Part shown: positions 33,912-44,326 of the stretch, piece by piece | Layout: every line of letters starts with the position of its first letter | How positions within the stretch are numbered: the first letter of the stretch is position 1 | Assembly: GCA_033980235.1 (NCBI GenBank) | Contig: CM067068.1 | Location: 32,397,046 to 32,461,045 of the forward strand | Source of the DNA: Diadema setosum | Taxonomy: Eukaryota; Echinodermata; Echinoidea; Diadematoida; Diadematidae | Length of the DNA stretch: 64,000 nucleotides | Direction: 5' to 3' | Notes under the pieces: model-generated | Told to the model about the DNA's origin: nothing | Database searches by the model: none | The model's input: the letters and a program-made list of their open reading frames with translations, nothing else | Translations under genes and position numbers: made by a program

Positions 33912-34709
33912 TTAGCCTTTAGGAAGGTCGTTTTCTCCACGGATCCCTCGAGTTACAAACTTTCCTCCCGTCGCCCGAATCAACGCAACAATCTTCCCGT
34001 CCGATGACCGTGCGTCTTTTACTGCCGAATGCGCTCTGGTTTTGGCGAGAAGGTTTTGGTTTTTCTTTGTCAGGTGTTCCTGGATTGACATGCGCGAGCC
34101 CTTTAGGAGTTTGCGATTTTTGATAACCTGCATCCTGGTCTGGTATGACACAAACTTGACCAGTAGTGGTCGTGGTGCCGTGTGACTATTTGGATGGCTT
34201 TGGTCCTCACGCCGCCCTTTTCTAGTTTGCATGCGACCGCTAGCTGGCGCTCCCCCAGATCCTTCGTTTCCTTCGTTGCCATGGTTTCGACGCTGAAGGC
34301 GATGTGATCTGTCTATTTCAGATTGCCGGACATCAACATGCAGTTTTTCCCGCGCTAATTTGCACACTAATTGGGTGGTGTCTTCTTCTTTTGACTCCGG
34401 CACCCCGAAAAAGAGTAAACAATTCCGCTTGGAGTATTGTTCGAGGTCGTTACTTTCTTTTTCCAGGCAGGTGATGCGCGATTGGTATCCTTCAATCACC
34501 CTATTCAACTTCTCTATCTCTTTTTCGTGCGATTGCTGAGTTGTCTCTAAATCCATTATTCTGCCTTCTTGTCTTTCAATGCGGTCCACCAGCTTAGCAA
34601 ATTCTTCACTCGCAGCTTCTTTCACAGCTTGACGAACAGCTTCAGCCAAGCGTTCACTGCTCAGGATTTTATCAACGGCATCGTCAATTGATTTCGGATT
34701 GGGCGCCAT
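33912..34709 (-). CDS. LINE ORF1 protein, coiled coil plus RNA-binding region
   Basis: 265-codon open frame. The ATG at 34709 (MAPNPKSIDDAVDKIL) is chosen; the frame extends 12 codons upstream without ATG. Residues about 35-100 form a heptad-rich coiled coil (RIERQEGRIMDLE, EIEKLNRVIEG). Residues 105-150 (NCLLFFGVPESKEEDTT… DRSHRL) and the later RPLLVKFVSYQTRMQVIKN resemble the RRM and C-terminal domain of LINE ORF1 proteins, which bind the element RNA. The frame is intact although ORF2 is broken, so a protein is conceivable if transcribed. Confidence 0.85.
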   Translation of the reverse strand: MAPNPKSIDDAVDKILSSERLAEAVRQAVKEAASEEFAKLVDRIERQEGRIMDLETTQQSHEKEIEKLNRVIEGYQSRITCLEKESNDLEQYSKRNCLLFFGVPESKEEDTTQLVCKLAREKLHVDVRQSEIDRSHRLQRRNHGNEGNEGSGGAPASGRMQTRKGRREDQSHPNSHTAPRPLLVKFVSYQTRMQVIKNRKLLKGSRMSIQEHLTKKNQNLLAKTRAHSAVKDARSSDGKIVALIRATGGKFVTRGIRGENDLPKG

Positions 34710-34745
34710 TTTGAATTTTCGGTGCGTGTAGGAAAAAAAAAACAC

Positions 34746-37171
34746 TCACACACAGAAGTGAAATCTCTCACAAAAGTCACAAATATGATAAAAAAAAATA
34801 GACGATGTTACTAAAAACCAGCTTTTACAGAAAAAGAGTTAGAACAAACATATATCCGTGTATAGTTGCGAGATGTTATCCGGGACAGGAAGGTGGCAAT
34901 AGCAGTTCCATCATGATATATAGTTCGGGATCCGCGAGAATATGTAAGCAAAAATCACACTCACATCATAGTTTTATACTCTCTTCTGTCTAACTATGAT
35001 TGACAGTGAGTTCCGAGACCAGTATGAAAGGATTAACGGGCCATGTATCTTGACGAATGTTCAAGCGACATACCTGGTATAGCAGCAGTCAATCAGTCGT
35101 TGAAAGTGTGCATGTGGGACCATGCACGTCGCTGACCAATATATCAAGTCAAATCATTGAAGGTACAGAGACCAACAACATTCACAGATTCTCTCGGACC
35201 AAAAGCAAATTTCAGTTGTCCCCTGGGCAAATCATACACTCCGATAGGAAAATACACAGTTCGGAATGGAAAATGTAAGATCCAGCAGAAATGACAGAAA
35301 ATGTCAAATCCAGGCAGATTGGATCGGAACCGATCACAAGTTCATGTAATACAGGCGCTATCAAATTAGTGTCCTAACTAAAAGAACCGGTTTTCTCTTT
35401 TCTTGGTATCGGAGAAAGAATGCGTGATGTGGGCATGCATGTTTTTCACTTTCGCAGTCAGTAGCTGCGCGATAGTACTGAGTATACACTCCATGGTTAA
35501 ATAAACCATGATTTCGATTAAATGCCCGTTTGACGAGTTTCATGAGAGAAATAGAAGTATACCCGATGTGTTCGGAAACACTATAGGGCATTTAGACCAA
35601 ATACGATTTACTCTGCACCGTAGAAGCCGAGTGTTATTTTTGCGAATGAGGTCACAAAACATTATTTTTCGCGAGATGTTTTTTTTTTCCCGAGTTATTT
35701 TTCGCGAGATTTTGATAAAGGCTGTTGTAAGTGCACTAACAATGCCTGTCCGTTCGCGATATTTTCGTGTGTTAAATCTGCGGCCGAGCCGTAATTCGCG
35801 AAATTAATAACCCTCGCGAAAATATCAGCTCTGACGAAACATCTACAATACATTGTATTGATTGTACCTAAGAATAAAAATCTGCGTCATATAGCGCTTT
35901 GTATTTAAATCATGGAAAAGCTCCGTGGTACATTGTATATTTCTTAACCAAGTTCATTTTCAATGCGCTGGCGCGGCAGGTGCTATGTGGCTTTTGTGTG
36001 AAATCATCAAAAACGCGAAGGAATGCGTTGTTATCTCGCTCTCCTCTCCACTTAGGTCAATTATGGGAGGAGGGGTTCGTGACGTGTTGCTGACGTCATG
36101 GTCAGAGAATGCGCAAGGTCATTTCGGCTGCAGACTGTCAGCAAACAGCGAGGGTTGAGGGAAGAGCGCGAGCGGGGGTGGGGAATAAAAGAAAAAGAGG
36201 ATTGATGGCGTAGGGGTGGTTCGAAGAGAGGAGCCCTGCCAAAGTGTGTGTGAATTTGTGTGTCTGTGTGTGTGTGTGTGTGTGTCTGTCTGTCAGTTTG
36301 CCTGTATGTGTACGTCTGTTTGAGAGGAACTACAGTTTATTCTTTAGTGCAGTGTAGGCCCCTACACAAATTGAGTCGATACTCTTTTCGTGGACTATTT
36401 CATTATGCTCAGTAACAAAATTATATAGCCAAAAGCCCGGTCCTTGCGGCAATCGTGAGTAGCATTTAATATACTTGGGAAATTGCATCAGTGGCTGTAA
36501 GGTCTAGTAGGAGACCACGGACGTTTACGACCACAAAATTATCAAATAAGCCTATTGGCCATTCAGTATGAAGGAGTCATTGAATCAGCAGGTAGTAGTT
36601 TATCAGTGCAGTTTAGTTTTGTATCCAAATTGAATTTTAGAGATTAGGATGAAATCAAAACAAACGCAGTGATCGCTGGTACTTAAAATCATAAATAATC
36701 AAGGTAGAAGTGTTATTCCACGCCATGCTTTATTTCGGCTGGGGAGGGTTCCATCATCTTATGAGAAAGGGGATACGCCCTCACACAAATATTATGAACT
36801 TTTTGAAAATACGCATGAAGTGTTTCTAAGTATTACAGTCAATACAATACTAGTAAATAACGTAAGTAGTACTGAACAACTGGCAGTGTAGGTTCCATTA
36901 ATTTTAGACCTTTATATTACACTGTACAAGAGTTACGGAATTATTGAGCAGAAGTCTATATTTTCACAAAACGGTTATATTACTCGCAGCTACCATTCTA
37001 CTACCAAGGCGCAATATTCTGCAACTCTTCATTTTATGACAAATTTTTTAAGAAACAGCTACTGTCTTGTTTGGAGTTTAATTCAGCATGGAGATGCATT
37101 GCTCTTGGAAAAAGTGTTGATGGTGAAGGTGATCCGAATTCGCATACAGCGCATGGGCAGCGAATATAATA
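34746..37171. other. Sequence upstream of the LINE and before SLC6 exon 2; no gene recognised
   Basis: 34746-35300 may include the LINE 5' untranslated region. 35630-35830 is rich in TTTTTCGCGAGA-like words in both orientations, probably an old inverted-repeat element. 35950-36180 is GC-richer, with a short ATG frame that lacks a donor. 36248-36290 is a (GT)n run. Nothing else was recognised. Confidence 0.5.
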
Positions 37172-37322
37172 GAGCTTTAGATTTGCGACGCGAACGTAAA
37201 AGACAAAGCTATTGGGCTAAGAATCGTGTTCTGCACATGCGCGAGGCAAGAGGTATACTGTTTCCATTGTTCAACCCTAGATGCTGCATCGTTTTAGTGT
37301 TCGCGTCGCAGATCCAAAGCTG
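37172..37322. mobile_element. MITE family G (TIR AGCTTTGGATCTGCGACGCG-like)
   Basis: About 150 bp between agctttagatttgcgacgcgaac and gttcgcgtcgcagatccaaagct, an imperfect TIR of about 23 bp. It lies 120 bp upstream of SLC6 exon 2, so it sits close to the branch-point zone of intron 1. The superfamily is not assigned. Confidence 0.75.
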
Positions 37323-37444
37323 GGTAGTGTTTCCGGGTGTGCAGAGAAGTATAGCGCACAAAACATAATAGCCAATGTACCTTGTTAAAGTTATGCCATC
37401 ACGTGCTAGTTTTTTTCTCTGGCTTTCTCCCTGTCTTTGTGCAG

Positions 37445-37679
37445 CCAACCAGTGAGAAACCGATGGTCAACGGTCACGATGAAAAGAAGTACGACCTCGC
37501 CATCTCCGCACGGAGGGACGTCGTTGATGGCAGCCTGCCGCCCAAGGACAGCGAGAAGCCGAAGGTCAAGCGAGAGCATTGGGGCCACAAGATGGACTTC
37601 ATCTTGTCCTGCCTGGGCTGGGCCGTGGGCCTGGGGAACGTATGGAGGTTCCCCTACCTCTGTTATCGCAACGGAGGAG
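37445..37679 (+). CDS. SLC6 transporter exon 2: N-terminal tail and TM1
   Basis: The acceptor is excellent (tttttctctggctttctccctgtctttgtgcag, ending at 37444). The exon enters in phase 0 and leaves in phase 1 at G|GTGGGT. It encodes a charged tail ([16 protein letters not shown]… [16 protein letters not shown]) and then TM1, [23 protein letters not shown]. This is the SLC6 signature. In LeuT-fold symporters this broken helix binds substrate, Na+ and Cl-. The residue that is Asp in monoamine transporters is Gly here (AVGLGN), so an amino-acid or GABA-type substrate is expected. CYRNGGGAF matches the glycine-transporter (SLC6A9-like) version of the motif. The protein would act as a plasma-membrane Na+/Cl- coupled symporter. 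Glycine as substrate is inference. Confidence 0.95.
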
Positions 37680-38240
37680 GTGGGTTCCATACTGGATATT
37701 GTTGATTGCTTCCGAGTTTCTTTATTTTATTTCTTTATTGAATTGTGTATTGTTGTTGTTCATGTTGTTCACTGTTGAATTCTGAATCTTATGATGGCTG
37801 GAAAATGTAAAGAATTATCTTTTGATATTTATCAAGTCGCGTGTATTGACAGAATAGTATACATAATTAGCCAGCAGCGTTGCTGGTATAGATCACACTG
37901 CGCTAATAATTTTCTAACATGTGTAACGATGAACAGTGCATTAACGCGATGATGACGAGACTGTTCTTTATACCGTGTTTAAAGAGCATAGTTTGGATAT
38001 TTGTCGTTTTGTTTTGTTTTATTGCTTTTTTTTTTTGGGGGGGGGGGGAGGGGGTTGGGTTGCTCAATGCCTGCCAAAGGGCCTCCGTCCAGTGGAAAGG
38101 GGCCCTCGAGACAGTCTGATTACTATAATTATGGAGTTGATTTTGGGCTTCTGCACGTTGGAAAATGCAAATATTCACGCGAGACCAACCCATCTTGTGC
38201 TCAGTCCATTGTGACTACTCAGTATAGCAAATACTGTAGC

Positions 38241-38404
38241 CAGGGCTCGACACTAACGGTGGCCCGGTGGCCCGGGGCCACCAAAAACGCACATCGGGCC
38301 ACCAAAATTTCAGAAATGAAGACTTTGGTGGCCTGATCGGGCCACCAAAAAGGACGGATGTTTGCCTTTGGGCCACCAAAAATAAACGTTAGTGTGGAGC
38401 CCTG
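38241..38404. mobile_element. hAT-like MITE with GGGCCACCAAAA repeats
   Basis: 164 bp, TIR CAGGGCTCGACACTAACG and CGTTAGTGTGGAGCCCTG (17 of 18 pair), flanked by CTGTAGC (38234-38240, 38405-38411), close to the 8-bp duplication of hAT elements. Four copies of gggccaccaaaa and inverted ggtggcc words lie inside. It is in SLC6 intron 2. Confidence 0.85.
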
Positions 38405-38463
38405 CTGTAGCCAGCGATTGGTATCAACCCGGCGCAATGCACCATGCCAGAGATGATAATTAT

Positions 38464-38653
38464 CAGGGGCGGATCCAGGAATTCTGTAAAAGGGGGGGGG
38501 GGGGGGGAGGGGGCGTGACTAATATTTCTGGTGGCACTTCCGGGTTTCATTTCAATTTTTTTTTCTTTTTATTTCTTTTGTTTTTAACGAAAAATAAAGG
38601 GGGGGGGGGCGTGCGCCGGTTGCGGCCCCCTCTGGTAGCTGGATCCGCCACTG
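38464..38653. mobile_element. MITE family I, copy 2
   Basis: 190 bp, ends CAGGGGCGGATCCAGG and GCTGGATCCGCCACTG, with a perfect 5-bp duplication ATTAT (38459-38463, 38654-38658). The 5-bp duplication repeats what is seen at 23646-24047, which establishes it as the family's rule. It contains long G-runs. Confidence 0.9.
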
Positions 38654-38823
38654 ATTATCCTCCTCCCCTTCTCCCGTCCGCCAGTCTATTGCCAGTATTG
38701 GCCAACTGTGTAATTCTCCCTTCCGACGGCGTCTCCTTCCTCCCATTGCATGCCCTGCTTCAGTGAATAAGACTGATGGATATTGCATTTTAATCTGTCG
38801 GTCCGCACGAAAGTCGCTGTTTT

Positions 38824-38865
38824 ACCATGGAGCTACTAACAGTTCTCTGTTAGTAGCTCCATGGT
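38824..38865. repeat. Perfect 19-bp hairpin, 4-base loop
   Basis: ACCATGGAGCTACTAACAG, TTCT, then its exact reverse complement. Imperfect pairing continues outward (ctgttttacc… ggttttacag). Either a tiny foldback transposon or a structured RNA element in SLC6 intron 2. Confidence 0.9.
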
Positions 38866-39126
38866 TTTACAGTGGGCTGATGTGTACAGGCGGGGAGGGT
38901 ACATGTATGATCACCGTGCACGTTCACGGAGCGGTTCCTCACTCGGCTTCAAACGGAGATTTGCGAATTGACATGTCGCTTCTAAAGACTGCAGTGCAGC
39001 CATTGCACACATCCCTGGGCCCCTGTACATCATTTGGAGCTTTTTATAGTCCAATAGCAATAATTACTACATAATCCACCTTTTTGTCTCTTAGAATAGT
39101 TATTGCAACAGTCAAGCACAAAGCAG

Positions 39127-39263
39127 CAACAAATAATAATAATAATGACGATGATGTTGATAATAAACAGTAATGATAATAATAAGAATAAGAATAAGAA
39201 TAAGAATAAGGATAAGGATAAGGATAAGGATAAGGATAAGGATAATGATAATACATGTAATAA
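39127..39263. repeat. (AATAAG)n/(GATAAG)n microsatellite
   Basis: AAT-rich start, then about four AATAAG-type and six GATAAG-type units. The Arg-Ile and Asn-Lys frames through it are artefacts. Confidence 0.9.
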
Positions 39264-40506
39264 TAATTACAATGGACTATGCAATCAGGAATATGCATAC
39301 TCTCAACCTTATATTCTTAACTCATATAATGTATTCGTGGTGTGTCGCCCTCCATGTTGTGCATTAATAGCTTGAGCTGGATTCGCAAATGGCGTTCGAA
39401 CGTCATCGCGGTGCATCGCGAATCTGTTTTCCAGCTTGTTATTCAAGCCCTCTCTCACATTCACAAGGGTTCTATATTTAGCGAAGCCTCCTGCGATTCG
39501 GTAACGGTGACTACAGCATGTCTGCGGCATTTTAAATGAAGTCGCTGGGTGACAAGAAAAAGGAGGAAAACTCGATTGCTCTGTGAATTTTAAAACGTCG
39601 AGCACACGTTATGAACATAATAAGTTCTCCTGTTGTGATGGCATTGACATTTGGAAGAGCAGACATCACGTTTCCATTTATATCAAGTGTCTTAAAGTTC
39701 CCATTCAAATGATTAACATGGAAGGTATGATCACTATATACAAAATTCATATAACACCGCCCACACCTTTCTCCTTCAGCAAAAACTCGCATGACAAGTC
39801 TATATTAATATAAGATTGATATCACTCAAGGAGCATTCACAACCATGCATTTTGTTGTTAAAAGTGAGGTATTTTCGTGGATGTGTTCTGGCGAGATCTC
39901 TGCTTCCCTCCGTCTGTGATAATTTTGTAAATATTATCATAATCCCCGTGATCTGCAAGGTCATGAAACATTACTCTATATGTGGCTTATAAATGTCTTC
40001 TTTTTTCCCCTTCGAACAAGGTCTCTACTCTATTGAGTGTATTCATTCAATCTCTTCCCTATTCATGTGTCTCTCTTTTAATCCTCTTGCTCACTCTACT
40101 ATCGTCTTCCCTATTCTTTTCTTCACCTCTTTCCTGTTATTCATCAGATTTTTCTCCATCTTCGCCTTCGTCCGCATGACATGGACTAAAATAAAAAAAA
40201 TAATGGTATTTTGCCTTTTCTTTTTGTATATGTGATTATATATTTTTGCATTCTCTTTAAAGGGTCGGTATAGTATTGAATGAGAGTGTTTTTGCGAGAT
40301 ATACTTAGAGACCACTTTATGAAATGTTAGAGAGCATACAATTCTAAGAGGAAATTCAAAGTTTATTTAATGAAAATCCATTTTGGAATGACTGAGATAT
40401 ATTCAAAATCAAATAAAAACAAAGCAATTCCTATAAAAGGTTGGCCCACCTTGCTAGGATCACTTTGTTATGGGTATCTCAGCCATTTCAAAAACAATTT
40501 TAATGC

Positions 40507-40560
40507 TATTCAAATTCATGATTTTCTTCCGTCGACGGAAGAAAATCATGAATTTGAATA
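40507..40560. repeat. Perfect 54-bp palindrome centred on GTCGAC
   Basis: 27-bp arms with no loop: TATTCAAATTCATGATTTTC runs in to the centre at 40533/40534 and is mirrored exactly. It begins at the first base of the SINE-like insertion. Confidence 0.95.
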
Positions 40561-40785
40561 ACAAAGCAGTACCCGCTGCATGCTATAAGGATTAGAACCA
40601 ACACTTGCTTTCGGGCGAAAGCTCGGTGGTCTAGTGGACATGACGCCTGTCCGGTGATCAGGAGGTCGTAGGTTCGAATCCTGCTCGAGTATGTACGCCC
40701 ATGATTTTTTATCATGGCTACTACTAAAACACTGATCAATTCAGTGCTTATTTACGTCGATGTAGGGCAATTTGTCAATCAGTTG
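40508..40785 (+). mobile_element. tRNA-derived SINE-like insertion
   Basis: 278 bp between two copies of CAATTTTAATGCT (40495-40507, 40786-40798), a 13-bp target duplication expected of LINE-mobilised retrotransposition. It contains a 72-base tRNA-like part at 40620-40691 with an A-box (TGGTCTAGTGG) and B-box (GGTTCGAATCC), the internal Pol III promoter. The cloverleaf folds with mismatches in the acceptor, D and anticodon stems, and position 33 is C rather than U, so it is not a working tRNA. The 3' body (catgattttttatcatgg… cagtgcttatttacgtcg) is not tRNA-related and no poly(A) follows. Confidence 0.8.
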
Positions 40786-41900
40786 CAATTTTAATGCTCT
40801 TTCATATTTCGTAAGAGGTTTCTCATTATCTCCAAGTATTATTAGAATATAGAAAAAAAAAAGAAACATTGCAAACGTGAAGCCTCATCTCAACCTACAT
40901 ACCAATCCTTTAACGAAAACATTAACGGCCCCCAAATCTTTGAGATTTGCTTACTGGAAGTCCTCCTGATGCGTTGCATTTTATAATAATTCGTTTTGAC
41001 AATGGATTTTTTTTTTTTAAAGCAAAAAGCATACATACCAACCCTCAGATTTCTAGTAATGGATCGATGAAAAGCTGAATTATATTTTCATCGGGGACGT
41101 GTATTTATCTTAACACATCGTCTGTAAAGTTTATTCAAAGGGACATTGACATGCCACGAAATCAGTGACCCCATGCCTGTTGTATAGTATAGCGAAGGGC
41201 AACGGACCAAGGAGGTACTATAGGCGAGCATCTGAGCGGAATTCGAAAAAAAAAAAGTGCTGAAAGCGGTTTATGCATGAAACTGCCAGTGCATCGGCTA
41301 ACTTAGCTAGCAGTTGGCACGCAGAATTGGCGTGGCCATCAGAAGACGGCTCTGGTGGCCATGTAACTGAGGCGCCCTCAGAAGTCCTATTATCATTCAC
41401 GATTGCTATTTGCTGAGTGATGTAATATCACGTGTTTGTTTGTTTTTTTTAAGTTAATTAGTTTCCTTATGTATCATAGATGTTTAACGCAACATCAAAG
41501 ATGTCAGAATAACAATATTCTCGACACATTCTGGACTCAAAGGAAGTTTACTAGTCATTTCACACGAATTTAAAACGGGACAATGATTTGGTCCTTAATG
41601 AGAAATTCTACGTCAGGATCACGTGACAAAGATGATCACCCAGATGTCCTCAGTACCACCGTGTAGGTGACTGACGGAGGATGTTCATAGCGTCTGAATT
41701 CGTGTATATAAACATTATTCAGAGATTCTGTCGCGTAACTCGTGTCACCTTATTCTTCTGAAACCATGCATGTCATATTTTCGACCCCTTCACGAGCACT
41801 ATGAATTTGCGAATATGCAGCACTGTAGCCCAACCATTGGTCGAACTGCTTGATAAGTATTTAAGCATTTACATCCTGTATCTTTTCACTCCGTTAACAG

Positions 41901-42032
41901 GTGCCTTTCTCATCCCTTACCTTCTGATGTTGACGCTGAGCGGCCTGCCTCTGTTCCTCATGGAACTTGGTCTTGGTCAGTTCGCCAGCCGTGGCTGCAT
42001 TAACGTTTGGTGCATGGCCCCCGCCTTCAAAG
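41901..42032 (+). CDS. SLC6 transporter exon 3: TM2
   Basis: 132 bases, acceptor ccgttaacag, donor AAAG|GTACGG, phase 1 in and phase 1 out. It encodes [20 protein letters not shown], the TM2 helix that follows NGGG directly in the family, then [11 protein letters not shown] (the conserved E-x(3)-GQ(F/Y) segment) and the first intracellular loop [21 protein letters not shown] resembles the GlyT ASQGCLGVW. The join with exon 2 rebuilds NGGGAFLIPY without gap or extra residue. Confidence 0.95.
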
Positions 42033-43414
42033 GTACGGAATCGCCCCCCCCCCCCCCTCCCCCTATCGACAATCCCCACTTCCGATCCTCCGTTTCCGTT
42101 TTCCGAATCTTCATGTTAGGGTCATGAGTGACGGGAGACTAGTTTGACTATTTCAAATCTGTTTTATTTATCTATTTGTTTATTCTCTTTTTTTTGTGCG
42201 TGATTTTGCGATTAGGTGAGAAAATATCACGCAGACAAAAAATAACCAAAAAATTTCAATTATACAGTCATGATTCCTTCTTTGTGAATTCAATATGTTA
42301 AAATGTTTGCCTATATTCGTAAACGTCAATTGCTTTCGACGATATAAAATGAAATTGCTCTACAAAATTATGATGCTTAACTTTAAAGACACATTCCAGT
42401 GGCATTTTCTTGATTGTTGATATCGCCAACTTTTCAGATATTTATATAACCTGCAGACTAACATAGCGGTGTCTTCAAAAATTCATCTTCAGATTATTTA
42501 GTTGAAAGATTCATAGCCAGTGATGATGTACATTCTTATCAACTTTACATGCCATTTCATCAGTAGCCCTACATGTATTAGTCTATAATAGGTTCCATCT
42601 TTGATAATTTTATTGATCCAGAGACCTTCATGAGTTTTGATATAGCGACAGAAAAACACGTTTACAGCATAAATTTGTTATGTGATTAATGTATTTGTTT
42701 TATCTATTTTCCTATGCATTTTGAATTGATCTATACTTCCCTTATTTTGTTTATTGTACTTGAATTCAAGCGAAAGATGATTTTCCTTGTTTTATATGAT
42801 CTTCAGGATATTGGCCTCGTTGTGCAATCTATGATGATGTCATTTTGGCCACTTGCCTTCTTTACACCGCAAATTAAGAGCGGGTCTTTTTCCAAAGATT
42901 AACCCCCCCCCCCCCCCCCCCAAAAAAAAAAATGGCCGTATATGAGATATGAGAAAGGATGTTTATTTCTTTGAGTTAAGCGTGCTTGACTAAATTTGTT
43001 AATGTACTCATCATATTTCGTGTTTTCTCCCAATAACTATATGTATTATACTCGTTCTTGACATATAATCTGCTGATTGCTATTATCTATCCCGATAATG
43101 CCATCCCATGTTAGCAGTAAATGTTTTTGAGTATTCATAAATCATTAGCCACGTCTTAAGACTGACATTTTTGTTACAGTCTATTTAGCTAACAACACAA
43201 AAGAACACCAGGCACGGACAGAAAAAAAAAAAAAAAAAGAATTTGTTTGAAATATCGATTCTATTTCTTTCGTAGTTTTTGCCCCTCTGAGAACTGAATC
43301 ACGAAAGCAAGTTTTGATTAGTTAAAAAAAAATAAAAACAACACCAAGAACAAATACAGGATAAATTCCAAGTGTGATGTGTTAATAGCGAATTAACAGA
43401 ACTCAACGCGTTAC
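42033..43414. other. SLC6 intron 3, left part
   Basis: C-run (42045-42062) and another at 42903-42922. No other exon or element was recognised. Confidence 0.55.
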
Positions 43415-43618
43415 CTTGCAGTACTTTTCCCGTTGTCTTCTGTGTAGTTCTTGGATATACCTGTCCTCTGAGCACGCGGCCCCAATTGAAGTGGTCGCGT
43501 CGCATTCAAGGACAGTGTGGTAGAATCGCCGTAAGTATGAATAGTCGGTGTGGACGGCTCCACTGATTCCCGGGGTTCGCTTTTCTGATCCCTTTGTCTT
43601 CCTCCGAAACAGTCTTTC
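43415..43618 (-). CDS. Candidate coding exon of an unidentified minus-strand gene inside SLC6 intron 3
   Basis: On the minus strand a textbook acceptor (T-rich tract then tttttcag, AG at 43620-43619) is followed by 204 bases with no stop in phase 0 and a donor AAG|GTAACG, again in phase 0. The 68 codons are GC-rich with mixed third positions and read as a charged segment: ERLFRRKTKGSEKRTP… DYSYLRRFYHTVLECDATTS… EDRYIQELHRRQREKYCK. No family is recognised with confidence. The basic R-rich stretch ending in Cys loosely recalls the stem region of Golgi carbohydrate sulfotransferases, which is a guess. No neighbouring exons were found. The plus strand also has splice-like words here (ttgcag, then cc|gtaagt), so the strand is likely but not certain. 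Confidence 0.45.
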
Positions 43619-43986
43619 CTGAAAAAATAAAAAATGAAAAATAGAGCGATTTATTAAAAAAAAAAAAAAAAAATTGTGATATGAAAGAAAACCAACAACA
43701 GTGATCTGGATTCATTTTTGTAAACATGTTTACACAAAGTATCTACAGGCCTAATAGAAAACCGGCCAGTTGTCGCCATGACTTTCATGGCCGCGCTGTT
43801 CATGTACGAGGTTAGCGGTCATTTTTACCTGAAGAAAAGCGAGTCCCCTAGAGTTAGTTGGGAGTATAAAGTCTCTTGTGGACTTGTCTATGCTTCAATG
43901 AATACTTGCTTATCATTTCCTCTCTTTTTTGACAGATTTACCTGATGTGATATTAAAACTCATTTTATGTATGATGTGTCATTTAG

Positions 43987-44326
43987 GTATTGGGTTAGCC
44001 ATGTGCATGATCAACAGTTTAGTAAATATCTACTATCCCGTGATCATCGCCTACGTCTTCTACTACTTCTTCATCTCGTTTACGAGAGAGCTCCCCTGGA
44101 AGTATTGCCATGCCCCATGGGCAACCGAAAACTGCACCGATTCCCTCTCGGCGTTGGGCAACGGTACCGCCAACGAAACCGACGCCACAACCTGGTCAAT
44201 GACCACGGTTGCGTCCACCGCTGTCTATAACGCCTCCTCGGCGTTTGGTAACACGTCGTTGCTAAACGCGTCAGCGCTGGTCGAGAAAGAAGATTACAAC
44301 ACGAGGCCGGCGCAGGAGTTTTGGGA
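43987..44326 (+). CDS. SLC6 transporter exon 4: TM3 and long glycosylated extracellular loop 2
   Basis: Acceptor tcatttag, phase 1 in; donor GA|GTACGT, phase 2 out. It encodes GIGLAMCMINSLVNIYYPVI and IAYVFYYFFISF, the TM3 helix with the conserved YY, then RELPWKYCHAPWATENC with the Cys pair that forms the loop 2 disulfide in SLC6 proteins. About 65 further residues carry six N-glycosylation sequons (NCT, NGT, NET, NAS, NTS, NAS) before EFW. The loop is long, as in other SLC6 members, and faces outside. LPWKYCHAPW… is nearest to the GlyT form LPWAYCNNPW among family versions I know. Confidence 0.95.

Larger units (their letters stand above)
30241..34745 (-). mobile_element. CR1-like non-LTR retrotransposon, near full length but disabled
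   Basis: Minus-strand element with, from its 5' end: ORF1 (34709-33912); ORF2 with PHD finger, APE endonuclease and reverse transcriptase (about 33830-30768); a 3' region; and a short-repeat 3' tail of aaatcaaatc and aattcaattc words (30272-30241) typical of CR1/L2-type LINEs. It carries a stop codon in the PHD finger, another stop before the endonuclease, and at least three frameshifts, so it cannot encode an intact ORF2 protein. Where the 5' untranslated region ends is not clear. CR1-like elements with PHD domains are a described group. Confidence 0.9.
40257..40913. mobile_element. TTAA MITE family D, copy 3, interrupted by a SINE-like insertion
   Basis: Begins TTAAAGGGTCGGTATAG and ends ACCAATCCTTTAA. 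Blocks aatgactgagatat, ggttggcccacctt and cgtaagaggtttctcattatctc match the other D copies. The insertion at 40508-40785, with a 13-bp target duplication, lies in its right half. Confidence 0.85.

Noticed and set aside
40620..40691. A tRNA gene
   Set aside because: The A and B boxes are present and a cloverleaf can be drawn, but stems have mismatches, position 33 is not U, and the segment lies inside a 278-bp insertion with a target duplication, so it is SINE-derived.
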